Under the pieces are notes generated by a model. The model did not search any database. It saw nothing but the letters and a program-made list of their open reading frames with translations, and was not told where the DNA came from. The position numbers were made by a program, and so were the translations under genes. Below, piece by piece: positions 1-13,846 of a DNA stretch of 64,000 bases. The DNA comes from Blepharisma stoltei (lineage: Eukaryota; Ciliophora; Heterotrichea; Heterotrichida; Blepharismidae), in NCBI GenBank assembly GCA_914767885.1, contig CAJZBQ010000026.1, positions 62,001 through 126,000 of the forward strand, given 5' to 3'. The first letter of the stretch is position 1, and each line of letters starts with the position of its first letter.

Positions 1-3000
1 ACTATTAAATCTGAAGCCACATAAGTCAAGCTAAATTGGGTTTTTCCTGTCAAAGAATTCATCTGGTCTGTCACAGACACCTCAAAAGTATAAGTCCCAG
101 GTGCAAAAGTATTGGCTGGACAAAATAGTGTAGAAGCAATACTTTGGACGCCCCAAAGGTAGCTTTCACTGACACTGCCGGTAGAATCAGTTAATTTTCA
201 TTCATATAATAGCTGATCTGACATCTGGCAGCCACTTATAGCTTTTACATTAATTGATTTGCTTTGGCTTGTCTTCAGCACATACTTTATACTGGTATCA
301 AATATCAGCTTAAGCCCTTTCCCATATATCAATGATAAGGATGTTGTCGTAGATGCTGAAAACCCAAGCCAATTTTGCACAGTCAAAGTTATATTTACTG
401 ATGAAGCTATTAAATTTGCCTTAGAAATGGCTATATACTCTGTAGTATAGCTATAGCTCCCATACCCATCTAAAGCTGGGACATCAGGACTTGCAGAGAT
501 CGTCCACTTATATTGCAAAGGCCTGTTATACCCTCCACTAGAAGAAGTCGCGTCTAAGCTTAAATCATTGCACTCAATATACAGCTCTATAGGTGCTATA
601 AGTGAAGCTATAGGCACAATATTCGGCTTTGTGTACGTAGACTGTACACTTACACTAACAGGACTTGGCAAAGCTCCACAAATGACTGTATTCGTATATA
701 GCGTCATTGCCTTAAACACCAATGGTCCTGTCGTCACAGTCGCGTTTACACCCAAAGTTACAGTCAACGACAGCATATCAGTCGCCCATGCACAGGCAGG
801 GGAAACCCCTAGACTGTTATATGAAGAACTGTCAAACAAGCTTGTACAAGCTGACGGCATAGATGTCTGAACTGCTTGTGACATAGTAAAAAGAATCCCT
901 TGATATGTAGAAGTAAACGCCGCTGATATATCAGAAGCTTGTAAATGGTAATAACAAGGCGTACATTGGGTTAAATACTGCATATAGTTAGTAGAGCACA
1001 CACAAGTATCTGTAGACGAATCATAAGTAGAATGTTCAGCACAAGAGCACTGAGACCCCGCGCCTGAAGCTAAATTGACACATGCTGTACATTCAGCTGC
1101 TGTAAAACCAGTCAAGGTAGAATCGCCACATAAGGAGTCAAGATTAAGCTTACAGTTGCCATTGCGGACACAGCCAGTTGTACAAGATGCGTCACAGTTT
1201 ATACAGGTCCCTGAATAGTATTGCAAATAGGTGCAGGAGGTTAAACAGTCGTTGTCAGATGTGCAAGCAGTGCAGCCACATGCAAAAGTAGGTGTTGAAG
1301 GGGTAATGGCATAGTTGTAGATTTTTATTTCGTAGAGGTAACCTTTAAAAGACTGGGTTAATGATACACTTTTGCCGACTGTGAAGGTGTCTGATGTAAG
1401 GTCATCTAGAAAAGAATTGGCTATTGAAGAAATGGTCCCACTTGTCCCATCTACGTATACAACTGCTTGTGTAGCATAGCCTATACGTTGGACGACGACT
1501 GCAAAATTGTGCCAGACATCCCAAGCAGAAATGGCGGTCGCTGTAGCTGATAAAGTGCTAGCGCTTGATGTTTGGTCATCATATATTCTGTATTTAGAAG
1601 TAAGAACTTTAGTAGATTTGTCTATATAAAGCCCTGCTTTTATATTCCCACTTCCTTCTTTGGCGAATAGGTAAAGGTTTTGGGTGTTTGATAGAGGTCT
1701 TGCCCATATAAAAATACTATGGGTGTTCCCAAGCTGTATTGAGGACGAGTCTGCTGAGTTTGGAGGGAGCTTCACATAGCTAGACCCAGTAAAATACAGC
1801 CCTAAATACAAAATCGGATATGGGTCATTTGAGTCAAAACTTCCCAAATAGCTACTAGTCGACCCCATATACGCAATTTTCCCACTCACAAGATCCGCGA
1901 CACTATTACTAATTTTTTTGAATTTATAATGCACAATCAAAGAGCTCGCTTTATTTGCTGTACAAGTCCCTGAAGACGCTGTATAGCCTATAGGGCATGA
2001 ACTTGTACACAGTTTTCCTTCAGGATTTATATAATACCCTGAATTACACGTAGAGCAGTCTCCATTATGTTTATTAGTGCACGACGCACAGTTAGAAAAG
2101 CATGCTGTACATGACAAAGAAGCAGTATCATAAAAAGCTGACCCTATGCATTGGCAGACTCCCATAGAGTTCATAGATGCATTTGTAATGCACTGGGTGC
2201 AGGTTGATGCTGCAAAGTCTGTACATTTGTAGCATAAAGAGTCATTGCAGAGGTTACAGTCACTATTTCTGACACAGCCTTTGGTACAGGAACCGGAACA
2301 TGACAAGCACCCTGAGCTGTAATAAGTGGAAATAGGACAGTTTACAATGCAAGATTTAGTCGTGGATGGACAAACACTGCAGCCTGAGCAAGAAGTCCAG
2401 ACTTCTGAGGTAAGGGACTGAGAGGTGCTTCAGACTTTCATTTCGAAGATAAAGCCTTTGTAGTAGGAACCTAAAGTACTAGGAGCTGTATTTTGGGCAC
2501 CAAGGGTGAAGGTGTAGGAGGATTGGAGATCTTCAAAGAACCCAGTGCCAAGGTCGCCTTGACTTGAGTCTTGGTGACTGTTTACCGTGCATTGAATATA
2601 GCTGTTTAGTCCTGAAATTGTGACGGTAAACCCAAAGAAATTCCATGCAGTTGTAGATAAGGCATTCCCACATGTATAAGTAGCACTGCCAACCCCTTTG
2701 ACATAAATAGAAATCACGGGGTATCCAGACCCATTTATAGTGGCATCAAGATAACTTGTTGCAGTCGAACTATCCTGCTTAGAAAAAATCGTCCCTGAGT
2801 TTTGTGATGGATTTATCCACATTCCTATTGTAGATTTCGGGCTAAAAACCAGCTGCAAATTATTATTCGAATTCGTCACAAAATTCATCACAGAATTTAC
2901 CCCATTAAAATAATATCCTCTATATTGAGAAGGATAAGGGTCATCTGAGTCATAAGTCGGGTAAAACGCTGAGCTTGACCCTGTAGTTATCGAAATCCCT

Positions 3001-6000
3001 TTCACAGAATCCGTGATCGTCCCTTGTATCTTTACAAATATCGCATCAAAAACTAGTCCAACTGCCCCATTACAAGTCCCAGAGCCTGCTGTAAACCCAG
3101 TAGGACAAAATGACATACAAACAGTCTGTATCATATAAGCCCCTGATGCACACGTGGTACACCCTGTTGTTACTGTTGATGTACAGCTGCTACACAAGCT
3201 AGGACACTGTAAGCAAGACTGACTTGCTGAATCATAAATATACCCTGCCACACATTCACAAGTACTTCCAGTACCTGACGAAAACTGGGCATTTGTAACA
3301 CAAGCAGTGCAGCCTGTGCTTGTATAGTCTGTACAAGTATAGCATAAAATATCATAACAAAGGTTGCAGGTCGTCCCTTTTACACAAGTATTGCTGCTAC
3401 AGCCACTGCAGCTTTGGCAGGCTGAGCCGTCCCAGTATTCGTTATAGGCACAGTTTACTATACAAGAGGTAGAGGCTAAACAGACTGAGCAGCCACTGCA
3501 GCCACTTGTGGTCATTTCTGAGGAATAGCTGGTGACCACGTTTTGTCATATTTTTAGTGTATAGAGAAAGCCTGTGAAAAAGGTGCCTAAGGTTCCTGCA
3601 CTTACGTATTCTGCACCTAATGCAATGGTAAATGCCCCATTATTGTCAATAAAATAGTCAACTGCGGCGTTAACAGTGGCGTCTGTAGCGCCATTTAATA
3701 TAAATGCAGCTGCAGTGTTGCCGTCTGAGAGAATTGTAATTTGGACTGCAACATGCCACCATGTAGATGTAGTGAGAGTTGAGGAAGATGAAACTGAATA
3801 AGTAGTCCCTGATGTCAAGGTTATTGAAACACTCATTGCTCCACTGGCTATTGCCAGAAGGATAGAAGTGTCGACTGTACTTTGGTCTTGCTTACTCCCC
3901 CCCCCCTCCGTGAGCGAACAAAACCATTAGAAAAATCGCCATTTTTTTGACAAAAACCCACCCTCCGTGAGTGAACAAAAATTTTTTTAATAGAAAAAAT
4001 TTTAATGGAAAAAAAATTTTGATATATAAGTGATAATTAGTATAATGAAATCTAGAGCTAATTCTGTTTAATTTTAAACAAATTGCGTTTTAAAACATAA
4101 ATTTTGCAAATTAAATTAATATTTGCTTCCCAATTTTTGCAAATTAGGATTTTTTTAAATTTCGAAAAAAATATTTTTTTTATAAAATTTATATATAAAT
4201 TTTTTTTAAAAAAAAAAAATTAACCCCCCTCCGTGAGCGAACAAAATTTTTTTGTTCGCTCACGGAGGGGGGGGGGGAGTTAGAAAAAATTGCACCGTCA
4301 CTGCTTGGGTTAACCCACATAGAAAATGTTATTTTTGAAGGGAAAGTTAGGGTGTTACCAGCAGAGTTAGCATTTATATTGACCACGGAAGCGCCATTAA
4401 AATAATACCCACGAACATCAGCTGCTAAGGGGTCGTCACTGTCATAAGTAGGATAAAAAGAAGTTGAAGACCCAGTTACCAGCTTAAAGCCACTGACAGA
4501 ATCTGTCAAGGATCCTAAAATTTTATTAGTAAAATCAATTGCAAAAATCTGCCCTATCCCACTATTACAAAGCCAATTGGTAGAATCAGCAGTAAACCCA
4601 TATGGGCAAAAATCTAAGCATTCTCCAAGTGTCATATAATAATTAGACATACATTGTGTGCAAGAATTATGTATCTGTGTCGTACACACCTGACAGCCAG
4701 CCGTACACACCAAACATGTCTCTGAGCTTGTATCAAAAAAATAAGGATTCCCACACACACAGGACCCAGAAGTACTTGTAGCATGAGTCTTGCAGGTCGT
4801 GCACGAGGTCGAGCTAAAATCAGTACAAATCGAACACACTGGGTCATAGCACAAATTGCAATAATTCGCATTTAGACACCCTGTCGTGCAAGATGCTTTG
4901 CAGGTTCCACATGACGGTGTTGTAGGGTCATAATAGTCCCCAATATTGCATTCAGGAAGACAGATTGATGCAGCAGAAGGGCAATACGTACAAGAGGTCG
5001 GATTTGAGATGCAGAGTGAATTAGTAATTCCCCAGTCTGTGTCTGTATTTATGATATTGTTCCAGATTTTTAGCTCATATATAAAGCCTTCATAGAAATT
5101 TGTACGAGTGGTTTGGTCACTCCAAGCAGCGCCTATAGTAAATAAATAGTTAGAAGTGGCGTCTAAGAAATAGTCATCAGATTCAGTATAGGTTTTAACA
5201 GGGGATGCATTTATATAGGATATTATTTCAGTGCCGACAGAGGTTTGGATATTTAGGGTATAAGAAATATGGCTTCATGTGTCTAGAGTTAGTGTTGTCC
5301 CTGAAGAGTCGACTGTGACTGTAGCCCCTAGATTTATGAAATAAACCGTCAATTTTGGCTCAGAACTTACAATTTCATACACAAAAGAAATAGGGACAGA
5401 GGCAGAATCCCCTTGTTTAGCTATCAAAGTGCCGTCAGCAGCTGGCCTTATTCATATCGCAATAGTAAAATCTGACCCCAGCGTCAGCTGGGGCGTATTA
5501 TATTCTGTAAAAGGCGACAGAATCACATAAGAATTAGCAGTTGCTGAAAAGTAATAGCCTCTTTTATAAGTCGCCCAAGGGTCATCAGAGTCATAAGTAG
5601 GATAAAATCCTGTCGTAGACCCACCCCTCATCTGTATATTAAATGAGCTTTGGTCAGTCACAGTGCCACTTATAGTGTCAAAATTATAGCTTAAGACCAA
5701 GTCATTGGTCACATCACAATAATGGTTTATATTATTTGTGGTATAGCCTGTAGGGCAGCTTGACAAACATATAGAATGGAACCAATAATAAGGACTGGCA
5801 CATGCGGTACAGTCTAAATAATTAACCCCATTGCACGCAGAACAGTGGGCTTCACAAGATGCACAGGTATCTGTAGTAGAGTCCCACGTATAGCCTGTAT
5901 TACATACACAGTCAGTTCCTGAAAATCCTGCATTCGTGATACACTGTGTGCAGGTATTTGCGATAAAATCTGTACATTTATTGCATTGTTGGTCATAACA

Positions 6001-9000
6001 TAAATTACATACGACATCTGCTCTTACACAAGGGACTGAGCCGCAGCCACAAGTTTGGCATGCAGATCCATCCCACCATTCGTTAAATGCACAGGTATTT
6101 ATACAGGTTGCGGTGCTTGCTGGGCATTTTGAACATGTAAAACCACCACTTGTACAGGAAGATGTCAGGTCAGTGCATGAAGATTTATATTCGTTATAAA
6201 ATTTCAGCTCATATAAAATCCCAGTCCAATAATTTCCTAATGTCCCTGAGCTTACATATTGGCCGCCTATTAAAAATTTAAAGCTGCTGGTTAGGTCTAA
6301 ATAAAAACCAGTCCCCATGGTCTCAGCAGAAGAATCAGCGACTGCATTGATCCTGCATAACTTACTTAACTTACTTAATTATCTGGTGTTTAAGGTGTCT
6401 AGTGCCGCAGCCCAAAATGGACCTATGGCAAAACTAGTGACGTAGGCGAGCCATCTTGGAACAGGTCAGCCCTGGCCAAGCCTTCTATCAACTCCTGCTT
6501 CACCAGCCTTGCTGCACATCTCACCCGGCGCGATGCCATCGCCCTTGTCTAGACTCAGCTCCTGCGCGTGTTCCGCCTGAGGGTCACCTTCCCTTGGAGG
6601 TGTGCTGAGAGGTAAAAGCCCGAAATCTTGAAGGGACTGAGGAGCAGTTTCCTCTGGTTATCCCCAAAGTTAAACCGCTATTGCTGTCCAGAAGTTCTCG
6701 AGTGAAAACCTAACCCCATAAATAAAATTCCATGAGGGAGAGAAAATTAGCAAAGCTAATTTCTCTCGAACCGAATGCCATTTTATTTATGATCCTGCAT
6801 AACATATTAAGATCTCCATTAGACTGCAGATCTATTGTGAATTCTATTAAGTTTCAATTAGAGGATAAAGAATTTGAGCAGGTATGGGTCACAGAGCCAG
6901 CTTGTTGGAGGTAGATGGCTAGTGAAGGGGTAGAAGCAATAGTCATTTTTATATAAGAAGTCAAGGATGAAGAGTCCTGCTTGGACACTAAAACTCCTGA
7001 GGCTGAATGACTAACCCACGCTGCTATTGTAAACTCATTTCCAAATAAAAATAAAGGTGTAGAAGTCGCTGTATATGGAGGAAGACTCATAATGGACTGC
7101 CCTCTGAAGTAGTAGCCTCTATTTTGTATAGGATAAGGGTCATAGCTGTCATAGTTTGGATAGAAATTCATAGTATTCCCAGTCAGCACGGTCACACTAT
7201 CCCCACTTGTATCAGTCACAACTGCTTGTATACCTACAGAATAGAATTTGACCTCAAAAGCTGGACTATGACTCAACGTACAAGTTCCGCTCCCAGCTGT
7301 ATACCCAGTCGGACAAAAAGGGTGGCAAGCTCCATTTAGCGAATAATAGCTACTTGCACAGCTAGAACAATACATAAACCCAACTGCTGTGCATGCAGCA
7401 CATGAGGAGTCACAAGCTGTACAAACCTCATTGGTAGAATCCCATGTATAGCCTGTACTACAGGCACAGCTAGAAGTAGTACTTGCATTAGTTATACACT
7501 GAGTGCAAGCACTGCTGGTATAGTCTGTACAAATTTTGCATTGTTGGTCATTACAAAGGTTACATTTGTTATCAGTTCTGACACAGCCTATCGTGGCGCA
7601 TGAAGATGCACAAGAAGTGCAGCCTGTCGCTGAAGGGCCTGTCCAGTATTTAGAAATAGGGCAGTTTGGGATGCAGGTGCCTGAGGATGGACAAACAGAA
7701 CACCCTGAGGAGCAGCCAGAGGTAAGAATGCTTGATGTAGCTGAGTTTGCAGCGTTATCTGTGGTGATTTCGTAGATAAAGCCTGTAAAATAAGAAGAAA
7801 AATAGCCTGCACTTACATGTTTAGCACCTATAGTCACTGCGATGTTAGAAGTAATGTCATCAAAATAGCTGAACCCCATATCAGTGGCTGAGCTATCAGC
7901 GACTCCATTTACATAGCAAGTGACCAATGTATTTCCTGAGCCATTTATAGTTATTTTAAACCCAATATGATTCCACGAATTTAATGCCACTGTATTTCCA
8001 CAGGTCATTGATTTACTGTTTACCAATTGTAAATAAATAGTCATTTTTGGGTAGCTAGAAGCCAGCTGGACACTGAAAATTTCATTATAGTTATTCGAAG
8101 AATCGTGCTTGGATAACAAATACCCAGTAGAAGCTTCTGGGTTTATCCAAATAGTAAATGTAAATTGGGGCGCTATGACGTAGTTAGGAGTGGTATAAGA
8201 GCTAAAAGACGGCAAATGCATAATAGAGCTGGTCCCATCAAAGTGGTAGCCTCGCAAATATGCTGGATATGGGTCATCTGAATCAAAAGAAGGATAAAAA
8301 GCAGACGAAGTCCCCGTAACTGCAGGAATTGAACTTTGGCTGTCATATACGACACCTTGGATTTTGGTCAGCTGTAAGTCGAAAAATAGAGTAGGACTAT
8401 TTGGGCTGCAAGTTTGGCCACTTATAGAGTAGCCTAATGGGCAATAATTTCTACAGAGCCCTGAAAGCTTGTAATAGCCAGTCAAGCAGGATGAGCAGCC
8501 TATATGAGTAGCATCTGTACACTGAGCACAGCCCGTCGGACATTTCGTGCACTCTTCTTTAGTCGTTGAAAAATAATACCCAGAATCACAAGCACATGGC
8601 GACGGTGACGCATTCGTAATACAAGAATCTAAGGCAGTGGGACACGATGTAAAATCTGTGCATTTATAGCAAATTTGGCTTGCACAGAGATTGCAGGACT
8701 TGTCATACCTTACACATCCTTTTGTATAGCAGTTAGTATGGCAGGATTTACATGATGAAGAAGTAGTGTCCCAGTACTGGCTTAAGGTGCACAAGCTAAG
8801 ACATGTCGCACTTCCTGGGCATTGGGTGCATCCTGCTTGTCCTGTGCAGCTTGTCAGTCTATCCACAGTGGTAGGATTACTCACTATAGTCTTTCACAAC
8901 TTGATGCTATATATAAATGCTCTTACTCTCCTCTGCGAGCGATAAAAATATTTGAAAAATCATTTTTTTTCCCTCTATAAGTGTACAAAAATTTGTTTTA

Positions 9001-12000
9001 ATAGAGAAATTTTTATGAAAAATATTTTGATATATAAGTGAAAATTCTATATAATGAAATCTCTGGATAATTCTATTTATTTTAACAGATTTCATTTTAA
9101 AACATAAATTTTTCAAATTAATTTTGCTTTAAAATTATTCAAGTTGGATTTTTTTTAATTTTTAATAATTCTACTATAAAATTTATATATAAAAAATTTG
9201 ATTGTTAGCTCGGAGTTATAAAGTTTCCAAAAGTTGACTGATCTGTATGTGCAGCCCCTATATCATTAAGATAATTAGTCTGAGAGTCTCTTAAGCTTCC
9301 TGCCGCCACAAATTGGCTTGATGACACTGTAGAACTGTCTATATAACAGTTTGCATAAGTTTTTTTGGCGCTGCTAGAATAAGTGGTCTGAATAACAATA
9401 TAATACCATCTGTCGTTAGTTATGGCTGAAGGACATACATAACTTCCCGTAATTGTAGAGCCTCCACTGCCACTCTTGTAGACGTTAAGAGTTATCATAG
9501 GATAGTAGCCTGATAAGGTAATTGTATAATAACTGTCGACTGATGCAGAGTTTTTTTGCTTTGAAAAAATAGTCCCAGCTGGTGCAGTAGGCCATATTCA
9601 GGTACAGAAGGTGTTATCAGTGCCTATATATAGTTGAGCTGTAGCACTGCCTGAGTATGGAGGGAGCTGGATATAAGTGCTGCCTGAAAAATAGTAGCCT
9701 CTATCATAAGCAGCTAGAGGATCATAAGTCCCATAGGAAGGGTAAAAGCTATTGCTATTTCCGGTTAGTGCAACAATAGATTGTGCCGAGTCTGTAATTG
9801 TATCTTGTATTTTATCAAAAGTATATGCCAAAATCAAGCTTACGCTGGATACACAACTAGTCCCACTTCCTGTATATCCATTTGGACACGTAGTATAGCA
9901 TACTCCATTTAAATAATAAGAGCCTGTGCAAGACAAACAATCAGAGCTCGTTCCACCATCACAGGTTGCACATGACGATTGGCAAGGCGTGCATACCTGA
10001 TTTGTGCTGTCCCAATAATACGAATCATTGCATGTACATTGGCTGCTCACTAGTGCTGCATTTGACAAGCATGTAGTGCAGACTGCAGAATAATCAGAAC
10101 AGACAGAACAAATTATATCGTCACAGAGATTGCAGATTGGCCCATCATCTCTGCAGCCTTTGGCTAAACAGTTAGAATGGCATGAGGAACAAGAGTTATA
10201 GTTGCTGCTAGTCCAATATTCGCCTATAGGGCAGGCTATTAGGCAGGTAGATGAAGCTGCTGGACAGGTGGAGCAGCCTCCTGAACAAGAAGTAGTCTGA
10301 TAGTCACTTGTGGCTGACGAATAGGAGTTATCAATTAGGATTTTGTATATAAATCCAGTATAATAAGTGCTGTAGCTTGAGCTCGCAGTTTGCAAAGCAG
10401 CAATTGTGGAATAAAACCCACTGGCAGTATCCATAAAATAGTCAACCCCAAAATCAGTGCTTGCTGTATCAGAGATACCATTTACTGTACAGACTAACTC
10501 TGTATTTTGCCCTGAGGAGACTAATTGCATAGAAATCCCTATATGATTCCAGCTGGACGTTGTTATAGTATTTTCACAGGTAAAAGTTTTCTGTCCGTTA
10601 GTTTTCATATTTATATATATAGTCGGTTTTGAGCTTACTATAGAAAAAGTAAAAATATTCGCAAAAGAGGAGTCAACTTTACTTATCAAAGTCCCATCAG
10701 AAGAAGGGTTTACCCAAGCTTGGATCGTCAGTTCTGGGGCTAAGGTTAACAAAGGTGTTGTATAAGAGCTATAAGGTGCAAGATGCATAAGGGAAGCTGA
10801 GCCGTCAAAATAATACCCTCTCTTATAAGCTGCTTTGGGATCATTAGTTTCATAGCCAGGATAAAAAGTAGAAGAAGTCCCAGTGATCACATTTAAAGAA
10901 TTAGCAGACTCTGTGATTACTCCACTAAGAGAGCTAATCACAAGATTTAACGCAACAGTTGAGGTATTAGCATCACAGATATTAGTCCCACTATTTGCTG
11001 TATATCCTAAAGGGCAAAAACTGCTGCAAACTCCTCCTGCTATCAGATATGTCCCGCTGCCGCAAGCAGTACAGTAAAAGATGCAGCCACTGCAAACTTC
11101 ATTTGTGGTGTCCCATAAATATCCTGTACCACACGAAGTACAAGGCGCAGTCGCTGAATTTGCATTAGAAATGCAATCTATACAGCTGCTCCAGTTATCA
11201 CAAGTTTTACAGTATTGGGTTGCACATAAATTGCAATTCTTATCATTCCTTACACAGCCTTTAGAAGTGCAGGCTGAGTCACAAGTTAACCATGAAGACG
11301 TCCCACTGTCATAGTATTTATCAATCCCATAAGCAGCTAGGCATGCCCCGTCAGGAGGACAATAGCCGCAAGAAGAAGTGCAACCCGATGTCAAGTAATC
11401 ATAGGAAGTTAGGTCGGCATTTGTATTTCAGATCCTTAAACTATATATAAAAGTATCTATTAAGGAATTAGTAGGGGAAAATGAACTGTCATAATCAGCT
11501 CCAATTCATATCTTATAGCCAGAATAGTTGTCATTGAAATAATCACTATAAATACCAGTAGAAACTTGAGCTCCATTAATATAAAAATATACATCTGATT
11601 GCACTGAAACAGTATATGAAACTGAAGCACCTATGTTATACCATTGTGAGGTACCAATTGCTGTAGCACCACTTTTTGCTTCTACATTATTTGAAGAACC
11701 TATATTTAATGTTAGGTATGGAGTATTGCCACTTAGGCCGTAATAAAGATAATAAGTGGAAGTGCTAGAGCTGCTTTTTTTAACTAAAATATTTCCACTT
11801 GTTGATTAAGATTAATAAGTATCCGGCCATAAGCGCTCCCGCAGGCGCTGACAATACGCCCCGTCTCAGCTCCAAAAATGGCGTCAGAACAGATTCTGAT
11901 GAGACCATAATCCTAGCCCTGACGCCATTTTGAATTTCCGACCTGAACCACCTGTCCAGGAATTAGCTCACCCTGGGCAGAGCCACTTCTTGCGAGCGCT

Positions 12001-13301
12001 CCGATGGTCCCGATGAGGAAAGACCATGTGGTTGGCAAAACCTGTCTAGCCCGTCTGGCAGGGACAGGAAAACCTTCGGGGAAACAAAACCTCCCTCTTC
12101 GGGCAAAGCATCCCCAAACCTGAAGGTTTACTTCAAAAGGGGCAGAGGCCCATACTTTCAGCTTCATCAGGATAGGTTCTACTGCTCCATAGAAGTGCGC
12201 CTCGGAGTCCTATTTCCTTCAACGTCACCATTTATTTCTCTACCACTTTTTGAGGAATGAGTGTAAATCCATACTGAAATGGCAAAGTCAGGCGCAAAAT
12301 TAATTGAGTTACCTGAATCAAGGTTGTTAGGAGGAAGCTGCATATATTTTGACCCAGCGAAATAATAGCCACGGCCCTCAGAGGGATAAGGATCATATGT
12401 ATCGTAGGTTGGGTAAAATGTGCCGCCTGTGCTTCCTACAGCGACTTTTATGGAATTCATAGAATCAGTTACTGGATCTTCAATGTTTTTTAAAACAATG
12501 TTAAAAACTTCACTTCCTGGTATTTGGCAATTACAAGAACTATCTGCGGTAATTCCTGTAGGGCATTGGTCCATTGTTATCGCAGAATTATAAGTATAAG
12601 GCCCACAAGCTAAATTTCTTTTTTTATGGGCACATGCATCATGAAGCAGCCATGGCGCGCAGCTTTTCTCACAATTTTTACAGTCATTTTTAGCTTGGTC
12701 TGGGATTTCAACACACGAAATTTCTGATGGAAAATTTTCGATTGCAATTTCTATATAAATAAATCCTTTAAAGGAATTTTGATTTTCAGAGAAACTCCCG
12801 ATTAGCCAAATTAAGAGAGGATTTTCAGTTTCTCTTGGTTTTAGCAATAATCCGAGGCTTTGCCAGCCATCTGGAAAATAGCTAGATAAACAACTAAGTT
12901 CGTCGGATTCTTTCAGTTTTTCCTTATCATGAATTCAAAATTCCGCTGACAAGCTTTTGGTTTCTTGGCTGAATTTATATCTTTTCTAGTTAAATTGGCA
13001 GTATTTTTATAGATTAATTAAAAGCATATTTATTTTGAAAAAGAGTAATATATATTTCTTTCTGATCTGATGGAAATCCAATTTTTATGGCTTCATGGTC
13101 AACTTTGATATTATATCATCCCATTCAGCATTCAGGGCTGTCCCAAAGGTTACATATTAAATGGGATTGGGAGTTGCTATCGTCAAGAGCGTTTATTGAT
13201 AGACATCTGCTGCATGAAAAAGCGTCTGAGGATTTGCATTCTTCGTAGCAGATTCCACTTACCTTTATGAGAAGAAGAGGAAGTCAAAAGTAAGCCAACA
13301 T
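1..13301 (-). CDS. Giant cysteine-rich / LamG-like / REJ-like secreted or surface protein, 3' end beyond window
   Basis: The start ATG at 13301 opens a signal peptide (MLAYFWLPLLLIKVSGIC). The protein then alternates cysteine-rich blocks (CxxC repeats resembling furin/growth-factor-receptor domains) with a LamG/concanavalin-like module. The module is marked by a motif like FYPTYDSDDPYP..RGYYF, seen nine times (near 12395, 10850, 9725, 8280, 7140, 5585, 4440, 2945 and 1825). The region below about 700 resembles a PKD/REJ domain, as in polycystin-1-like proteins. The frame runs through many TGA codons at Trp positions and is still open at position 1. Five insertions (3893, 6362, 8924, 11806, 12978) must be removed. 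After that about 3,900 residues are readable. Adhesion or a surface coat is a likely role, by inference from the domains. Confidence 0.85.
3893..4280. mobile_element. Family-1 MITE/IES (388 bp) inside the giant gene
   Basis: Flanked by TTA on both sides. Terminal inverted repeats read CTCC..CTCCGTGAGCGAACAAAA. A second, inner pair of the same repeat lies next to each end, around an AT-rich core. Removing it between the TA copies restores the minus-strand frame GAIFS|KQDQS, matching the paralogous module motif IFSKQDSS. This is one of the clearest precise-excision cases in the window. Confidence 0.9.
6348..6803 (-). mobile_element. SINE-like element B with 14-bp target duplication, inside the giant gene
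   Basis: The direct repeat TGATCCTGCATAAC occurs at 6348-6361 and 6790-6803. Between them is about 428 bp that is clearly richer in GC than its surroundings. The left end has a short repeated tail (TTACTTAAC TTACTTAAT), so the element probably lies in minus orientation with its 3' tail at the left. Removing one repeat plus the body joins ..NMLCR|INAVADSS.. in frame, matching NGVADSSATD in a sister module. No protein is encoded. A retroposed SINE is the best guess. Confidence 0.8.
8924..9216. mobile_element. Degenerate family-1 IES (293 bp)
   Basis: Lies between TTA copies at 8923-8925 and 9216-9218, with decayed CTCC..GCGAGC-type ends and an AT-rich core similar to the 3893 copy. Excision joins STFGNFI|RAFIYSIKLW, in which the last codon is TGA (Trp). 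The join matches the GFIYE.K.W pattern at the end of sister LamG modules. Confidence 0.85.
11806..12242 (-). mobile_element. SINE-like element A, copy 1, inside the giant gene
   Basis: GC-rich segment of about 437 bp flanked by an imperfect direct repeat, CCACTTGTTGA (11795-11805) and CCACTTTTTGA (12243-12253). Its ends (GCTTATGGCCGGATACTTATTAA; GCTGAAAGTATGGGCC near the other end) recur at 26.8 kb and 28.8 kb. Removal joins HSSKSG|NILVKK in frame. The interior holds only non-conserved reading frames, so the element looks non-coding. Confidence 0.8.
12978..13026. mobile_element. Candidate tiny IES, 49 bp
   Basis: Just after the signal-peptide exon the frame meets TAA and TAG. No GT..AG intron fits. 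Removing 49 bp between TA at 12978 and TA at 13027 joins TLFQNKY|KFSQE in frame. Its placement is inferred from the frame alone. Confidence 0.55.
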
Positions 13302-13846
13302 ATTTTATAATTTGATGGATATTTATTGAGGAAAAGTCCAATGAGCTAGATGATTTATATTTAATTGGAAAATCATAAAAATTGGGCTATTTTCAATTTT
13401 TTATAGTAAAAGAATAATTTTTGTAATGACAAAAATTATTTAAATGGGAAGCTAAAAATTCCTTTTTTTATCATCTCTAAATTATCTTTATCATATCAGA
13501 ATTTTGAAATAAAAATTTAAATTGCATTTTTATAAAAGCATAAGCTGTTTAAAACCTTTATTTATTATGCAATAAAAGTTTCCTTTATTAAAGAAAATGA
13601 TTCAGATTATTTTATATTCATATTAAAATAGACTAAAATTATCATTTATTATAAAAATCCTACCAAAATATTCAGTTATAAATTTTTTATCATTATTTAT
13701 TGTTTTCATTCAAAATTAAACTTTTATATATCTAATTATTTTTTTATAACTTATAAATACCTAAATATAAATTCCTCACTTTTTAGCAAAGCTGATTCTG
13801 CTATTAAATATTCCAATATTAATTATTATAATTTTATAGATTCACT
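13302..13846. other. Intergenic, divergent promoter region
   Basis: Very AT-rich spacer between the divergent start codons of the giant gene (minus) and the next gene (plus). No reading frame, repeat or recognisable motif was seen. Confidence 0.6.

Noticed and set aside
6362-6789. GC-rich segment as bacterial contamination or an rRNA fragment
   Set aside because: It has a 14-bp target duplication and removal restores the host frame, so it is an inserted element. No rRNA motif was seen.
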